Counted from the stretch's first letter, positions 17,068 to 26,113 are shown. The stretch: 64,000 bases of DNA from Kroppenstedtia sanguinis (GCF_050433445.1 NZ_JBNPXF010000015.1:1-64000), one strand, 5' to 3'. The notes: generated by a model from the sequence alone, not told the origin. Translations and numbers: made by a program.

Positions 17068-17643
17068 GTGGGAATTATTCAACAGCTATCGGTTAAAGAA
17101 GTGATTGTCGTAGAGGGACGGAATGATACAGAAGCTCTCCGTCGGGCAGTTCGTGCAGATACCATTGAGACCCGGGGATCGGCAGTAGGTTCCGATGTGA
17201 TCGCCGAGGTGAAGCGGGCCCTGGATGCGCGGGGGGTGATTATCCTGACCGATCCCGACGGAGCCGGAGAGCGAATCCGACGCATCGTCTCCCGGGAGGT
17301 GCCTGGTTGCAAACATGCCTTCATCTCCCAGGAGGAAGCGAGGGGTGCTCACGGACTCGGAGTGGAACATGCCGCTCCGGAAGTGATTCGTCAGGCGTTG
17401 GCAAAGGCTCGTCATGAAGCAGGAGAACCGTTTGCCACCGGCGTTTCCTGGGAAAGATATCGGGAGGCGGGGCTGGTCGGTCATCCAAAATCCCGGCTGC
17501 TCCGGGAAAAGCTTGCTGTAGCCCTGGGGATTGGATACGGAAACGCCAAGCAATTCTTTCGCCGTCTTCATCTCTTGCACATCACAGCAAAGGAATTTGA
17601 AGAAGCGTTGCACAGAGTGGGAGAGGATGAAGAGGATGGATGA
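17068..17643 (+). CDS. rnmV: Ribonuclease M5
   Basis: RNase M5 matures 5S rRNA. The Toprim domain is visible: VKEVIVVEGRNDTEALRRAV, ILTDPDGAGERIRR (DxD motif), PGCKHAF and GVEHA. About 191 residues from GTG at 17068; a TTG at 17047 has a better-spaced GGGGGTGGG upstream and would add seven residues, so the start is uncertain. The C-terminal half (about 110-190) is the substrate domain. It overlaps rsmA slightly. Confidence 0.92.
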   Translation: MGIIQQLSVKEVIVVEGRNDTEALRRAVRADTIETRGSAVGSDVIAEVKRALDARGVIILTDPDGAGERIRRIVSREVPGCKHAFISQEEARGAHGLGVEHAAPEVIRQALAKARHEAGEPFATGVSWERYREAGLVGHPKSRLLREKLAVALGIGYGNAKQFFRRLHLLHITAKEFEEALHRVGEDEEDG

Positions 17644-18511
17644 AGTCAGGATTGCGGAACGGACACGCCAATTGTTGGCAGAAAAGGGATTGCGACTGAA
17701 GAAAAGCCTGGGTCAGCATTTTCTTACAGATCCCCGGATACTGGATCAGATGATCGAGGCCGCGGGACTAGACCCGGAAGCCGGAGTGTTGGAGATCGGC
17801 CCAGGGATCGGGGCCCTGACCGAACGGTTGGCGATGGCAGCCGGTCAGGTGGTCGCAGTGGAATTGGATGATCGGCTGATTCCGGTTCTCAGCAGTCTGT
17901 TCTCAGAACAACCTCATGTCCATATCCTTCACGGCGATGTGATGAATTTGGATCTGACCAGGCTGTTGCGGGATTACCTGGGGGACTGCCATCGGATCAG
18001 TGTAGTGGCCAACCTTCCCTATTATGTCACGACTCCGATCCTGATGCGGTTGTTGGAGGAAAAACTTCCGCTGGATCGGATCGTGATCATGATTCAAAAA
18101 GAGGTGGCAGAACGTCTCACCGCTTCCCCTGGAAGCAAAGCCTACGGTTCGATTACGGTTGCCGCTCGGTATTATGCGGAAACGGAATGGGTTACCAAGG
18201 TCCCGGCCCATGTTTTTGTCCCCCGCCCCCAAGTGGATTCCGCTGTGATCCAACTGAAGATCCGTGAGCAACCACCAGTGGAAGTTCGGGATGAAGCTTT
18301 GTTATTCCGTGTGATCCGGGCGGCTTTCGGCCAGCGGCGCAAGACACTCCTAAATGCCCTGAGTACAGGAGCTGTGCTTGGACAGGAAAAAGCGATTCTC
18401 TCTCGGGTGTTGCTGGAGGCGGGGATTGACCCCAAGCGGCGAGGAGAAACCCTATCGCTGGAGGAATTTGCTTTCTTAAGCAACCGACTGGATGAAGTGA
18501 CGGGGAACTGA
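17636..18511 (+). CDS. rsmA: 16S rRNA (adenine-1518/1519-N6) dimethyltransferase
   Basis: KsgA/RsmA dimethylates two adjacent adenines near the 3' end of 16S rRNA. Seen: KKSLGQHFLTD, the SAM motif LEIGPGIGALTERL, VVAVELDDRLIPVL, and VVANLPYYVTTPI (catalytic NLPY). About 291 residues from ATG 17636, which is 9 bases after GGGAGAGG; ATG 17627 is the alternative. The start lies inside rnmV, so the two genes are coupled. Confidence 0.95.
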   Translation: MDEVRIAERTRQLLAEKGLRLKKSLGQHFLTDPRILDQMIEAAGLDPEAGVLEIGPGIGALTERLAMAAGQVVAVELDDRLIPVLSSLFSEQPHVHILHGDVMNLDLTRLLRDYLGDCHRISVVANLPYYVTTPILMRLLEEKLPLDRIVIMIQKEVAERLTASPGSKAYGSITVAARYYAETEWVTKVPAHVFVPRPQVDSAVIQLKIREQPPVEVRDEALLFRVIRAAFGQRRKTLLNALSTGAVLGQEKAILSRVLLEAGIDPKRRGETLSLEEFAFLSNRLDEVTGN

Positions 18512-18565
18512 ACCCACAGGGGAAAACTAGCCGGCAACGCCCGGAACTTCGGAGGCGAATGGAAG

Positions 18566-19039
18566 TTGCAGTTCTATCATCCACGCAGGGGTCGGATCCG
18601 TCTGGAGCAAATGATCTCCGAGATTTATGCCTATATCGATGAAGATCGAAATGCCATTTATAAAATGGTGATCGGGACAGACTCCCAGACCGATCACAAA
18701 GAGACACTGTTCGTAACCGCCATCATTATACACCGGGTGGGAAAAGGAGCTCTCTTTTTCTACTCCAAAAAGAAAAGTCGCCCTTTGCTGGATCTCCGTT
18801 ATCGGATCTACAAAGAGACGGAGTACAGCCTGGATCTGATGGAACGATTGAAAGAAGAAGGTTTTCTGGGGGCTTCTCTGGAGTTGCCGGTGGAAGTTCA
18901 CCTGGATGTGGGGCGGAAGGGAGAGACCCGAAAACTGATTCAGGAGGTAGTGGGTTGGGTCACCTCGGTGGGATATACCGCCAAGATCAAGCCTGACGCC
19001 TACGCCGCTAGCTCTGTGGCGGATCGTTTTACCAAATGA
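18566..19039 (+). CDS. YkuK-family (DUF458, RNase H-like) protein
   Basis: A 157-residue protein resembling B. subtilis YkuK, a family with a predicted RNase H-like fold and no established function. Recognisable: IDEDRNAIYKMVIGTDSQTD, a hydrophobic TAIIIHRVGKGALFF strand, the basic KKKSRPLLDLRYRIYKET segment, and EVHLDVGRKGETRKLI. The TTG at 18566 follows GGAGGCGAATGGAAG. It lies where yabG occurs in B. subtilis. Confidence 0.75.
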   Translation: MQFYHPRRGRIRLEQMISEIYAYIDEDRNAIYKMVIGTDSQTDHKETLFVTAIIIHRVGKGALFFYSKKKSRPLLDLRYRIYKETEYSLDLMERLKEEGFLGASLELPVEVHLDVGRKGETRKLIQEVVGWVTSVGYTAKIKPDAYAASSVADRFTK

Positions 19040-19119
19040 AGCGGTTCAGCGAAGGTTTGTCGATCATGACAAAGTTTTGTCGGGAAGGAACTTTTATTGA
19101 CAATTACCGGTTTTACCCG

Positions 19120-19186
19120 TTGACATAGGGCTTAGACCCTTGCTATAATTCACGTTTTGACAATTGCACCTGACTCATGGTATAAT
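19120..19186 (+). promoter_or_regulatory. Tandem sigma-A promoters of veg
   Basis: Two near-consensus promoters: TTGACA (19120-19125)-18 bp-TATAAT (19144-19149), and TTGACA (19157-19162)-18 bp-TATAAT (19181-19186). A further TTGACA lies at 19097. The B. subtilis veg promoter is also very strong. Confidence 0.85.
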
Positions 19187-19212
19187 CTCTGTGAGTGAGG
19201 TGGTCGAGCTAA

Positions 19213-19500
19213 ATGGGTAGGAATGCGCTGTCTGAAATAAAACGGACCTTGGATGGCTATATCGGTCAAAAAATCCGGTTGAAAGCCAACAGTGGACGTC
19301 GCAAAACGATTGAACGCAGCGGGGTGCTCGAAGAGACATACCCTTCCGTGTTTATCGTCAAACTGGACGAGGATCAACACTCCTTTGAACGCGTTTCTTA
19401 CAGTTACGCCGACATCCTGACAGAGACGGTGGAATTGACCGTTTTCCAAGATGAAGGACAAGTCCCCGTTAAATATGTGAAAGATCCCCAACAACAATAA
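19213..19500 (+). CDS. veg: Veg protein
   Basis: A 95-residue Veg-family protein, a small beta-barrel-like product highly conserved in Bacillales and reported to stimulate biofilm formation in B. subtilis. LSEIKRTLDGYIGQKIRLKANSGRRKTIERSGVL and SVFIVKLDEDQHSFERVSYSYADILTETVEL match the family throughout. ATG at 19213 with GAGTGAGGTGG upstream. Driven by two strong promoters and followed by a terminator. Confidence 0.93.
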   Translation: MGRNALSEIKRTLDGYIGQKIRLKANSGRRKTIERSGVLEETYPSVFIVKLDEDQHSFERVSYSYADILTETVELTVFQDEGQVPVKYVKDPQQQ

Positions 19501-19548
19501 TATCTGATATAAATCCGGGCTGACTCATGGCTTGCATGAGTTTCTCAT

Positions 19549-19577
19549 AATCCGATCCCACAGGGTTCGGATTTTTT
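19549..19577 (+). terminator. veg terminator
   Basis: Stem AATCCGA / TTCGGATT (one wobble) with an intervening CCCACAGGG loop, followed by a TTTTTT run, 49 bases after veg. Confidence 0.8.
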
Positions 19578-19644
19578 GTTTACATCTGCTCCGTTTTTCG
19601 ATATGATGGGGTTGTACATCTTCGGAAACTCAATATGTTGTGTT

Positions 19645-19835
19645 TATGGGATGCAGGTGCTTCCTTTGGGAAGCTGAAAAGGGAATTCGGTGTAAAGCCG
19701 GAGCTGTCCCCGCAACTGTAAATGTGGACGAAACGGTGTGACCACTGCCCTGTCGGGTCCCTGAGGGGGCTGACTGGGCGGGAAGGACCGGACTAGGGTG
19801 AAGCATGAGCCAGTAGACCTGCCTGCGTTGTCCTG
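19645..19835 (+). promoter_or_regulatory. Cobalamin (B12) riboswitch
   Basis: The aptamer is recognisable from conserved blocks in order: AGGTGC (19655-), GAAAAGGGAAT, GGTGTAAAGCCGGAGCTGTCCCCGCAAC split over 19689-19717, CACTGCC (19743-), GGGAAGG (19780-), and the B12 box GAGCCAGTAGACCTGCC (19807-19823). It precedes nrdA and should switch the reductase operon off when adenosylcobalamin is plentiful. Confidence 0.95.
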
Positions 19836-19948
19836 TATGTTTCCAGTCTTCGGGGGTTGGGACTTGGAAACGGCGGATTCGGTCAAAGAAGACTGATCAG
19901 GGGCTTCTGCTGTAAGCCTGCTTATTTCGCCGTGTTCCAAACCTACCA

Positions 19949-19973
19949 ACACCTGGAATAAGGGTGTTTTTTT
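19949..19973 (+). terminator. Expression-platform terminator of the B12 riboswitch
   Basis: Stem AACACC / GGGTGTT with an 8-base loop, followed by TTTTTT, about 115 bases after the B12 box and 95 bases before nrdA. The longer GC-rich pairing region between 19836 and 19948 could form the competing antiterminator; not resolved by eye. Confidence 0.75.
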
Positions 19974-20066
19974 ATTTGCCCTGGAAGAGCTCCCTAGAAG
20001 TGTTACCAAAGGATTTGATTCCAACGCTTCTGGCGGAAGATCACTCCAGAGGAAGGCGGAGATGAA

Positions 20067-22316
20067 ATGATCGGAACGCTGTTGTCGACAGAAACGATTC
20101 CCCGTGACAGGCAGGCCATGGAAAATTTTCTCCAACCTTTGGTGAGCGACTTTCCCAAACTGGATCTTCAAGAGTACATCGCTCAACAGTTGCGCTCCTT
20201 TCGGGAAGGAGATTCTGCGGATCAAATTTCTGACCGGATGATCCTAGACGCCTTGGAACGGGTCAGCAGTGAGGAACCAGATTGGACTTTTGTAGCCTCG
20301 CGGATCTATTTGGCGCGGCTTTACGAGGAGGCCTCGCGCCATCCATTCCGTCAAGGGGAACCCTACGGAGATTTTTATGAGTTAATCCAAGTGCTGACAA
20401 AATCCAGCGTCTACTCTCCTTTACTGTTGGAAGGCTATACTCGAGGGGAAATCGAGGAATTGGCGACGATCATCCGTCCGGAGCGGGATCGTCTGTTCAC
20501 CTATGCGGGACTGAGAACCTTGGCTGACCGTTACTTGGCCCGCTCCCAGGCAGGAGAATTGTACGAGCTTCCCCAGGAGCGATTTCTTATCATCGCGATG
20601 GTGCTGATGTCCCAGGAAGAAAGAGAGCATCGGATGCATTGGGTACGGGAAGCCTACTGGGCTCTCTCCCATCTGTATATGACTGTAGCCACACCTACCC
20701 TGTCCAATGCCGGCAAAAATTTTGGCCAATTATCTTCCTGTTTTGTGGACACGGTGGATGACAGTCTACAGGGGATTTATGACAGCAACACCGATGTGGC
20801 CAAGGTTTCCAAAGGAGGAGGGGGTCTGGGTGTCTACCTGGGCAAAATCCGGTCCCGTGGGAGCGATATCAAAGGATACAAAGGGATCAGCTCAGGGGTA
20901 ATCCCTTGGATGAAACAATTGAACAACACCGCGGTAAGTGTGGATCAGTTGGGACAACGAAAAGGGTCGATCGCGGTCTACCTGGATATCTGGCATCAAG
21001 ATATTCTCTCCTTTCTCGATGCCAAGCTGAACAATGGAGATGAACGGCTGCGGACCCATGATCTCTTCACCGGCGTGTGTATTCCTGACCTTTTTATGGA
21101 GGCAGTGGAGGCCCGGGAAGATTGGCATCTGTTTGATCCGCACCAAGTCCGAAGGGTGATGGGCTGGTCGCTGGAAGATTTTTATGATGAGGAACCGGGA
21201 GAAGGCAGTTTCCGGGAGAGATACGCAGCCTGTGTACAGCATCCGGGTTTGGACCGGACTACGGTCCCGGCAATTGAATTGATGAAGCGGATCATGGTTT
21301 CCCAGTTGGAAACAGGTACGCCCTATATGTTTTATCGAGATGAAGCGAACCGCAAAAACCCCAACAGTCATGCTGGGCTGGTCTACTGCTCCAACTTGTG
21401 TACTGAGATCATGCAGAATATGAGTCCGACACTGTTGCGGGAGGAGCGCGTGGAAGACGGGAAGATCCTGATCACCAAGGAACCCGGCGATTTTGTTGTC
21501 TGTAACCTCTCCTCCATCAATCTGGGGCGGGCGGTGACTGACGGAGTGTTGAAACGATTGATTCCGGTTCAGGTGCGGATGTTGGACAATGTGATCGATC
21601 TGAACACGATCGAAGTTCCCCAGGCGAGAATCACTAACCAAAAATATCGGGCGATCGGATTAGGTACCTTTGGATGGCATCATTTGTTGGCTCTCAAAGG
21701 GATCCGCTGGGAATCGGAGGAGGCGGTCCACTATGGGGAAGAGCTATACGGAGAGATCGCTCAGCTCACGATTCGAGCCTCCATGGAATTGGCCCGGGAG
21801 AAAGGTGCTTATTCGCTCTTTGAAGGGAGCGACTGGCAGACCGGAGCCTATTTTGCAAAAAGGGGATTGCAGGAGGAGCCCTGGCGCAGCTTGGCGGAGG
21901 AGGTCCGCCGTTATGGACTGCGCAACGCTTGGCTGATGGCGGTGGCTCCCAATGCGAGCACTTCTCTGATCGCTGGTAGTACCGCTTCCATCGATCCTGT
22001 GTTTCGCCGGGAATACAGCGAAGAGAAGAAAAATTACAAAATACCGGTTACTGCGCCGGATCTCACCCCGGAGACCAGCTGGTATTATAAACCGGCCCAT
22101 GAGATGGACCAACGCTGGAGCCTACGACAGGCAGCGGCCCGTCAACGCTATATCGATCAGTCTCAATCCCTGAATCTGTATGTGCGTCATGACATCAAAG
22201 CCCGAGATCTGCTGGATCTGCACCTGACCGCCTGGAAGTTGGGTCTGAAAACCACCTACTACTTACGGTCCACAGCGACGGATTATGTAGACGATTGTGA
22301 GAGCTGTTCCAGCTGA
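20067..22316 (+). CDS. nrdA: Class I ribonucleotide reductase, alpha subunit
   Basis: The large subunit (749 residues) reduces ribonucleoside diphosphates aerobically, together with NrdB. Seen: the cysteine in FGQLSSCFVDT, CSNLCTEIMQN (substrate-site cysteines), the PNASTSLIAGSTASIDP loop, and a redox-active CxxC at the C terminus (DDCESCSS). The N terminus starts directly with helical repeat sequence and has no ATP-cone domain, so the usual overall-activity switch is absent. No nrdI is nearby, which argues against class Ib. Controlled by the B12 riboswitch. Confidence 0.92.
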   Translation: MIGTLLSTETIPRDRQAMENFLQPLVSDFPKLDLQEYIAQQLRSFREGDSADQISDRMILDALERVSSEEPDWTFVASRIYLARLYEEASRHPFRQGEPYGDFYELIQVLTKSSVYSPLLLEGYTRGEIEELATIIRPERDRLFTYAGLRTLADRYLARSQAGELYELPQERFLIIAMVLMSQEEREHRMHWVREAYWALSHLYMTVATPTLSNAGKNFGQLSSCFVDTVDDSLQGIYDSNTDVAKVSKGGGGLGVYLGKIRSRGSDIKGYKGISSGVIPWMKQLNNTAVSVDQLGQRKGSIAVYLDIWHQDILSFLDAKLNNGDERLRTHDLFTGVCIPDLFMEAVEAREDWHLFDPHQVRRVMGWSLEDFYDEEPGEGSFRERYAACVQHPGLDRTTVPAIELMKRIMVSQLETGTPYMFYRDEANRKNPNSHAGLVYCSNLCTEIMQNMSPTLLREERVEDGKILITKEPGDFVVCNLSSINLGRAVTDGVLKRLIPVQVRMLDNVIDLNTIEVPQARITNQKYRAIGLGTFGWHHLLALKGIRWESEEAVHYGEELYGEIAQLTIRASMELAREKGAYSLFEGSDWQTGAYFAKRGLQEEPWRSLAEEVRRYGLRNAWLMAVAPNASTSLIAGSTASIDPVFRREYSEEKKNYKIPVTAPDLTPETSWYYKPAHEMDQRWSLRQAAARQRYIDQSQSLNLYVRHDIKARDLLDLHLTAWKLGLKTTYYLRSTATDYVDDCESCSS

Positions 22317-22329
22317 GGAGGGAAAAACC

Positions 22330-23358
22330 ATGAAAAAACGTAAACTGTATGATCCGATCGCACCCAATGCCAGCACTGGGATCATCAATGGGCAATCTTC
22401 CAATGTATTGAACTGGGATGATTGCCGCTTCCCTTGGGCGTATCCTCTGTACAAGAACATGCTGTCCAATTTTTGGACTCCTTTTGAAATCAATATGTCG
22501 GAAGACATCAAACAGTGGGGGCGATTAACGGAAGAAGAACAAGTCGCCTTTAAAAAAATCATCGGACTGCTGGCTTTTCTCGACTCGATCCAGACCGATT
22601 ATTCATCAAGGGTGGCCGATTATTTGACTGATTCCAGTCTGTCGGCCTTGATGACGGTGCTTTCTTTTCAGGAAGTCGTCCATAACCAATCTTATTCCTA
22701 TGTCCTTTCCTCCCTTGTAAACCGGCAGGAACAAGAAGAGGTGTTTGAATACTGGAAGCACGATCAAGTCCTACGGGAACGGAATGAATTTATTGTGGAT
22801 GGGTATCAGGATTTTGTGGATAATCCTGAACCGCTCACATTACTCCGTTCTATCGTTTTTGATGTGATTCTGGAGGGGCTCAACTTTTATTCTGGGTTCA
22901 CCTTTTTCTACAATCTGGCCCGTCACCAGAAGATGGTTTCCACCTCCACCATGATCAACTATATCAACCGGGATGAGCAACTTCACGTCCGACTGTTTGT
23001 TCAGATTTACCAGCAACTGTTACAGGAGTTTCCCGAATTGGACACGGAGGAAAGCCGGAACTTTGTGACCGAAGCTTTTCGGCGGGCGGCGGAATTGGAG
23101 ATTCGGTGGGGGGAAACGGTTCTCGGTGATCGCTTCGACGGGATTCGGCCGGATGAGCTCCGGGCCTATATCCGTTTTATGGCGAACAAACGCGCTCATG
23201 AACTGGGGGCGGAACGGCCCTTCGAAGGATATCGCAAGAATCCCATGCGATGGGTGATCGCCTATCAGGATGTCAACCGGGGGAAACAGGACTTTTTTGA
23301 AGGGAAATCCCGCCAGTACAGCAAGGTTTCCTCTGACAACGGGTTTGACGATTTGTAA
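22330..23358 (+). CDS. nrdB: Class I ribonucleotide reductase, beta subunit
   Basis: The radical-generating subunit (about 342 residues from ATG at 22330). Metal ligands and radical site are seen: FLDSIQTD (Asp), FQEVVHNQSYSYVL (Glu, His and Tyr at the radical position), ILEGLNF (Glu) and RDEQLHVRLF (Glu, His). The C-terminal tail DNGFDDL fits the peptide that docks into NrdA. It starts 13 bases after nrdA, behind GAGGAGGGAAAAACC. Confidence 0.93.
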   Translation: MKKRKLYDPIAPNASTGIINGQSSNVLNWDDCRFPWAYPLYKNMLSNFWTPFEINMSEDIKQWGRLTEEEQVAFKKIIGLLAFLDSIQTDYSSRVADYLTDSSLSALMTVLSFQEVVHNQSYSYVLSSLVNRQEQEEVFEYWKHDQVLRERNEFIVDGYQDFVDNPEPLTLLRSIVFDVILEGLNFYSGFTFFYNLARHQKMVSTSTMINYINRDEQLHVRLFVQIYQQLLQEFPELDTEESRNFVTEAFRRAAELEIRWGETVLGDRFDGIRPDELRAYIRFMANKRAHELGAERPFEGYRKNPMRWVIAYQDVNRGKQDFFEGKSRQYSKVSSDNGFDDL

Positions 23359-23467
23359 GTCTTTAGTCAGGATGTAAAGAGTAGATCACATCAGGGGTGC
23401 GTCCTTCCCGAATCCAATCGAGCGAGGAAAGGAAGGCATTGGATGGGCAGAGATCATCAGTTGAGTC

Positions 23468-23474
23468 CATACTA
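23468..23474 (+). promoter_or_regulatory. Putative sigma-G -10 element for sspF
   Basis: CATACTA (23468-23474) is an exact match to the sigma-G/F -10 as I recall it, 36 bases before sspF. The -35 region (about 23446-23451) is only a weak match. Forespore transcription is expected for this gene. Confidence 0.4.
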
Positions 23475-23510
23475 AGGTTGCCCGGCCGGAGAAGGAAAGG
23501 GAGGAGTCAG

Positions 23511-23681
23511 ATGGCACGGCGGGGAATCATGTCGGAAGACTTGAAGATCGAATTGGCCAAAGAACTAGGCTTTTATGATGTGGTTCAGCGCGAAGGCTGG
23601 GGCGGAATCAAGGCTCGAGATGCGGGGAATATGGTGAAACGGGCCATTGAGCTGGCCGAAGAGCGTATGGCGAATCGATGA
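23511..23681 (+). CDS. sspF: Small acid-soluble spore protein, alpha/beta type (SspF)
   Basis: A 56-residue alpha/beta-type SASP, which coats spore DNA and protects it. MSEDLKIELAKELGFYDVVQREGWGGIKARDAGNMVKRAIELAEE matches SspF, including the GWGGIKARDAGNMV box. ATG at 23511 with GGGAGGAGT upstream. It precedes ispE as in B. subtilis and carries its own terminator. Confidence 0.92.
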   Translation: MARRGIMSEDLKIELAKELGFYDVVQREGWGGIKARDAGNMVKRAIELAEERMANR

Positions 23682-23748
23682 ACCTGCAACTGACATTCAC
23701 TGGATTCTGACACGGAGTCAGGATACCTCAACGGATCCGGTTATGGGC

Positions 23749-23778
23749 ACGGGCGGGGAACTTTCCCCGCCCGTTTTC
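23749..23778 (+). terminator. sspF terminator
   Basis: A perfect 11-bp stem ACGGGCGGGGA / TCCCCGCCCGT with an ACTT loop is followed by TTTCTTT. Confidence 0.85.
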
Positions 23779-23875
23779 TTTGCTTTTATGGGATATATGC
23801 ACATGATACAATAGTAAAGCCAACTTACCTTCTTTTTTTGGGTTGGAACAGGGTGCGGAAAGGGGGGGCGAAATA

Positions 23876-24766
23876 TTGGATGTCTCTGTAAAGGCACCGG
23901 CCAAAATCAATTTGACGCTGGATGTCTTACATAAGCGAGCGGATGATTATCACGAATTGGAGATGTTGATGACCACCATCGACCTTTACGATCGCATCGA
24001 TTTAACCGAAACTCGGAGCGGGATCACATTGGATAGCACATCAGGCTTTGTGCCCTTCGATGACCGAAACCTGGCTTACCGAGCGGTGGCGTTGGTGAAG
24101 AAGCGGTTTGGGGTTCAAAAGGGGATCCATATCGGTATCCGAAAAAATATCCCGGTAGCGGCGGGGCTGGCCGGTGGTAGTAGCGATGCAGCGGCCACTT
24201 TAAAAGGGCTGAACCAGTTATGGGACTTGGGCTTGACCGTGGAGGAGATGGCGAAGCTGGGTTTGGGGCTGGGTTCAGATGTTCCCTTTTGTGTCTATGG
24301 CGGAACCGCAATCGCCCGGGGACGGGGGGAAGAGATCACCCCTGTGGCTCCGCCGCCGCCCTGCTGGGTGATTTTGGCCAAACCTCCCCACGGGGTGTCT
24401 ACGGCGGAAGTATTTGCAGCGTTTCAACTGGAGCGGGTAGAGGAACGTCCCCAGTTGGATCGAATGTTGAAAGCTTTGGAGCAGAGGGATTTTAACGGTG
24501 TCTGTCATGAATTGAGCAATGTGTTGGAAAGTGTAACGCTGGTTCAATATCCCAAAGTTCACCGATTGAAGGAAAAGATGATCGCCTTCGGAGCCCAGGG
24601 TGTTTTGATGTCCGGCAGTGGACCGACAGTCTTTGCTCTCGTTCAGAAGGAAAATCTAGCCCGGCGGGTAGTTAACGGTCTCCGTGGATTTTGTCGGCAA
24701 GTGATCGCAGTTCGGCTACTGGGCGGCCTGGAGCGGTCTTCCCTTGATAAAAAGCGGTTGAAGTGA
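23876..24766 (+). CDS. ispE: 4-(cytidine 5'-diphospho)-2-C-methyl-D-erythritol kinase
   Basis: GHMP-family kinase of the MEP isoprenoid pathway. Seen: KAPAKINLTLDVLHKR, the glycine-rich ATP loop PVAAGLAGGSSDAAAT, and GLGSDVPFCVYGG and LMSGSGPTVFAL near the C terminus. About 296 residues from TTG at 23876 (AAAGGGGGGGCG upstream); an in-frame extension upstream would be unlike homologues. Next to purR, as in B. subtilis. Confidence 0.94.
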   Translation: MDVSVKAPAKINLTLDVLHKRADDYHELEMLMTTIDLYDRIDLTETRSGITLDSTSGFVPFDDRNLAYRAVALVKKRFGVQKGIHIGIRKNIPVAAGLAGGSSDAAATLKGLNQLWDLGLTVEEMAKLGLGLGSDVPFCVYGGTAIARGRGEEITPVAPPPPCWVILAKPPHGVSTAEVFAAFQLERVEERPQLDRMLKALEQRDFNGVCHELSNVLESVTLVQYPKVHRLKEKMIAFGAQGVLMSGSGPTVFALVQKENLARRVVNGLRGFCRQVIAVRLLGGLERSSLDKKRLK

Positions 24767-24806
24767 TATGTTTCACATCAAATATTCGGATTTTGCGGAG
24801 GGTAGC

Positions 24807-25655
24807 ATGAAGAAGTGGAAGCGTAGTGCACGCTTGGTGGATATGAGCCATCGATTGCTCCGGAATCCCCATCGTCTGATCCCTCTGACCTATTTTGCGG
24901 ATCGATACCAGGCGGCCAAATCTTCCATCAGCGAAGATTTGGGGATCATCCAAGAGGTTTTTCAAAGTGAAGGCTCCGGTGAACTGGAGACAGTTGCCGG
25001 CGCCGCCGGTGGCGTCCGGTTTCTTCCCCGGGTGAATCGCGGGGTGGCGGGGGAACTGGTGGATACGCTCTGCCAGCAATTGTCTGATCCGGGGCGGATC
25101 CTTCCGGGAGGCTATTTATATCTGTCCGACTTGTTGGGGAACACGGCAATGGTCCGGGAAATCGGGCGCGTCTTCGCTTCCGTTTTTTGTGACAGTGGGG
25201 CAGAAGTGGTCGTGACGGTGGAGACCAAGGGGATCCCGCTGGCTTATGCCACAGCGGATCATCTGGGTTTGCCGGTGGCGATCGTTCGTCGGGATAGTCG
25301 AATCACGGAGGGTTCCGTCGTTACCATCAATACCGTCTCCGGCTCCAGCAAACGCTTGGGAAGTCTGTCACTGTCCCGGCGCAGCCTGAATGAAGGGGTG
25401 CGGGTGCTGATCATTGACGACTTTATGAAAGCGGGGGGAACGGTTCAAGGCATGATCGACCTCATGAATGAATTTCATGCGCAAGTGTCGGGGATTGGTG
25501 TGATGACAGACACGCTACTGGAAGAGCGGTTGGTGGAAAATTATATTTCCCTGACGACAGTGGCGGAGGTGGATGTGAAGAAAAGAGAAATCAAAGTGGT
25601 ACCTGGAAATCTCTTGGAACAGGGAGGATGGACTTATGGACAAAATACAGACTGA
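24807..25655 (+). CDS. purR: Purine operon repressor PurR
   Basis: A 282-residue repressor that binds DNA as a dimer and responds to PRPP. The N-terminal winged helix (about 1-75, WKRSARLVDMSHRLLRNPHRLIPL) precedes a phosphoribosyltransferase fold with the PRPP motif VLIIDDFMKAGGT. ATG at 24807 behind GCGGAGGG; an upstream ATG at 24768 lacks a good binding site. No PurBox was recognised nearby. It overlaps ridA by 20 bases. Confidence 0.93.
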   Translation: MKKWKRSARLVDMSHRLLRNPHRLIPLTYFADRYQAAKSSISEDLGIIQEVFQSEGSGELETVAGAAGGVRFLPRVNRGVAGELVDTLCQQLSDPGRILPGGYLYLSDLLGNTAMVREIGRVFASVFCDSGAEVVVTVETKGIPLAYATADHLGLPVAIVRRDSRITEGSVVTINTVSGSSKRLGSLSLSRRSLNEGVRVLIIDDFMKAGGTVQGMIDLMNEFHAQVSGIGVMTDTLLEERLVENYISLTTVAEVDVKKREIKVVPGNLLEQGGWTYGQNTD

Positions 25656-26016
25656 TCGTGCGCCCCAAGCCATCGGACCTTATTCTCAGGCTGTCCGGAC
25701 GGGGGGCTTTGTCTTTGTTTCAGGACAGATCCCGCTGACGCCAGAGGGGGAGCAGGTGACAGGCGACGTGGAAGAACAGACCCGACAGGTATTGACCAAT
25801 CTAGAAGAGATATTAGTTGCGTCGGGAAGCGGTTTAGAGCAAGTGGTGAAAACTACGATTTTCCTGAAGGATATGAATCATTTTCAACAGGTGAACGAAG
25901 TTTATGCCCAGTTTTTCGGTGAGTTTCGTCCGGCGCGGGCCTGTGTCGAGGTTTCTCGACTGCCAAAGGATGTGTCCGTAGAGATCGAAGCGGTAGCCCT
26001 CGTAAAAAATTCGTGA
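25636..26016 (+). CDS. ridA: RidA-family enamine/imine deaminase
   Basis: A 126-residue YjgF/YER057c/UK114 family protein that hydrolyses reactive imine/enamine intermediates. Seen: AIGPYSQAVRTGGFVFVSGQIPL, QTRQVLTNLEEIL, VVKTTIFLKDMNHF and the arginine-containing RPARACVEVSRLPKDVSVEIEAVA. It corresponds to yabJ, next to purR. Start overlaps the end of purR. Confidence 0.94.
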   Translation: MDKIQTDRAPQAIGPYSQAVRTGGFVFVSGQIPLTPEGEQVTGDVEEQTRQVLTNLEEILVASGSGLEQVVKTTIFLKDMNHFQQVNEVYAQFFGEFRPARACVEVSRLPKDVSVEIEAVALVKNS

Positions 26017-26047
26017 TTTTTCAGCGAAATTCTTGGCATTAACTTGC

Positions 26048-26072
26048 AGGGAAACCACCATCCATGTGGAAT
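26048..26072 (+). promoter_or_regulatory. Putative sigma-H promoter of spoVG
   Basis: AGGGAAA (26048-26054) and GTGGAAT (26066-26072) resemble the sigma-H elements of the B. subtilis spoVG promoter (AGGATTT and GGAAT). The position, 42 bases before spoVG, fits. Confidence 0.45.
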
Positions 26073-26113
26073 ATGTGAAGTACATCATCTCTGGAAATGG
26101 GTGGTGAAGAAGG

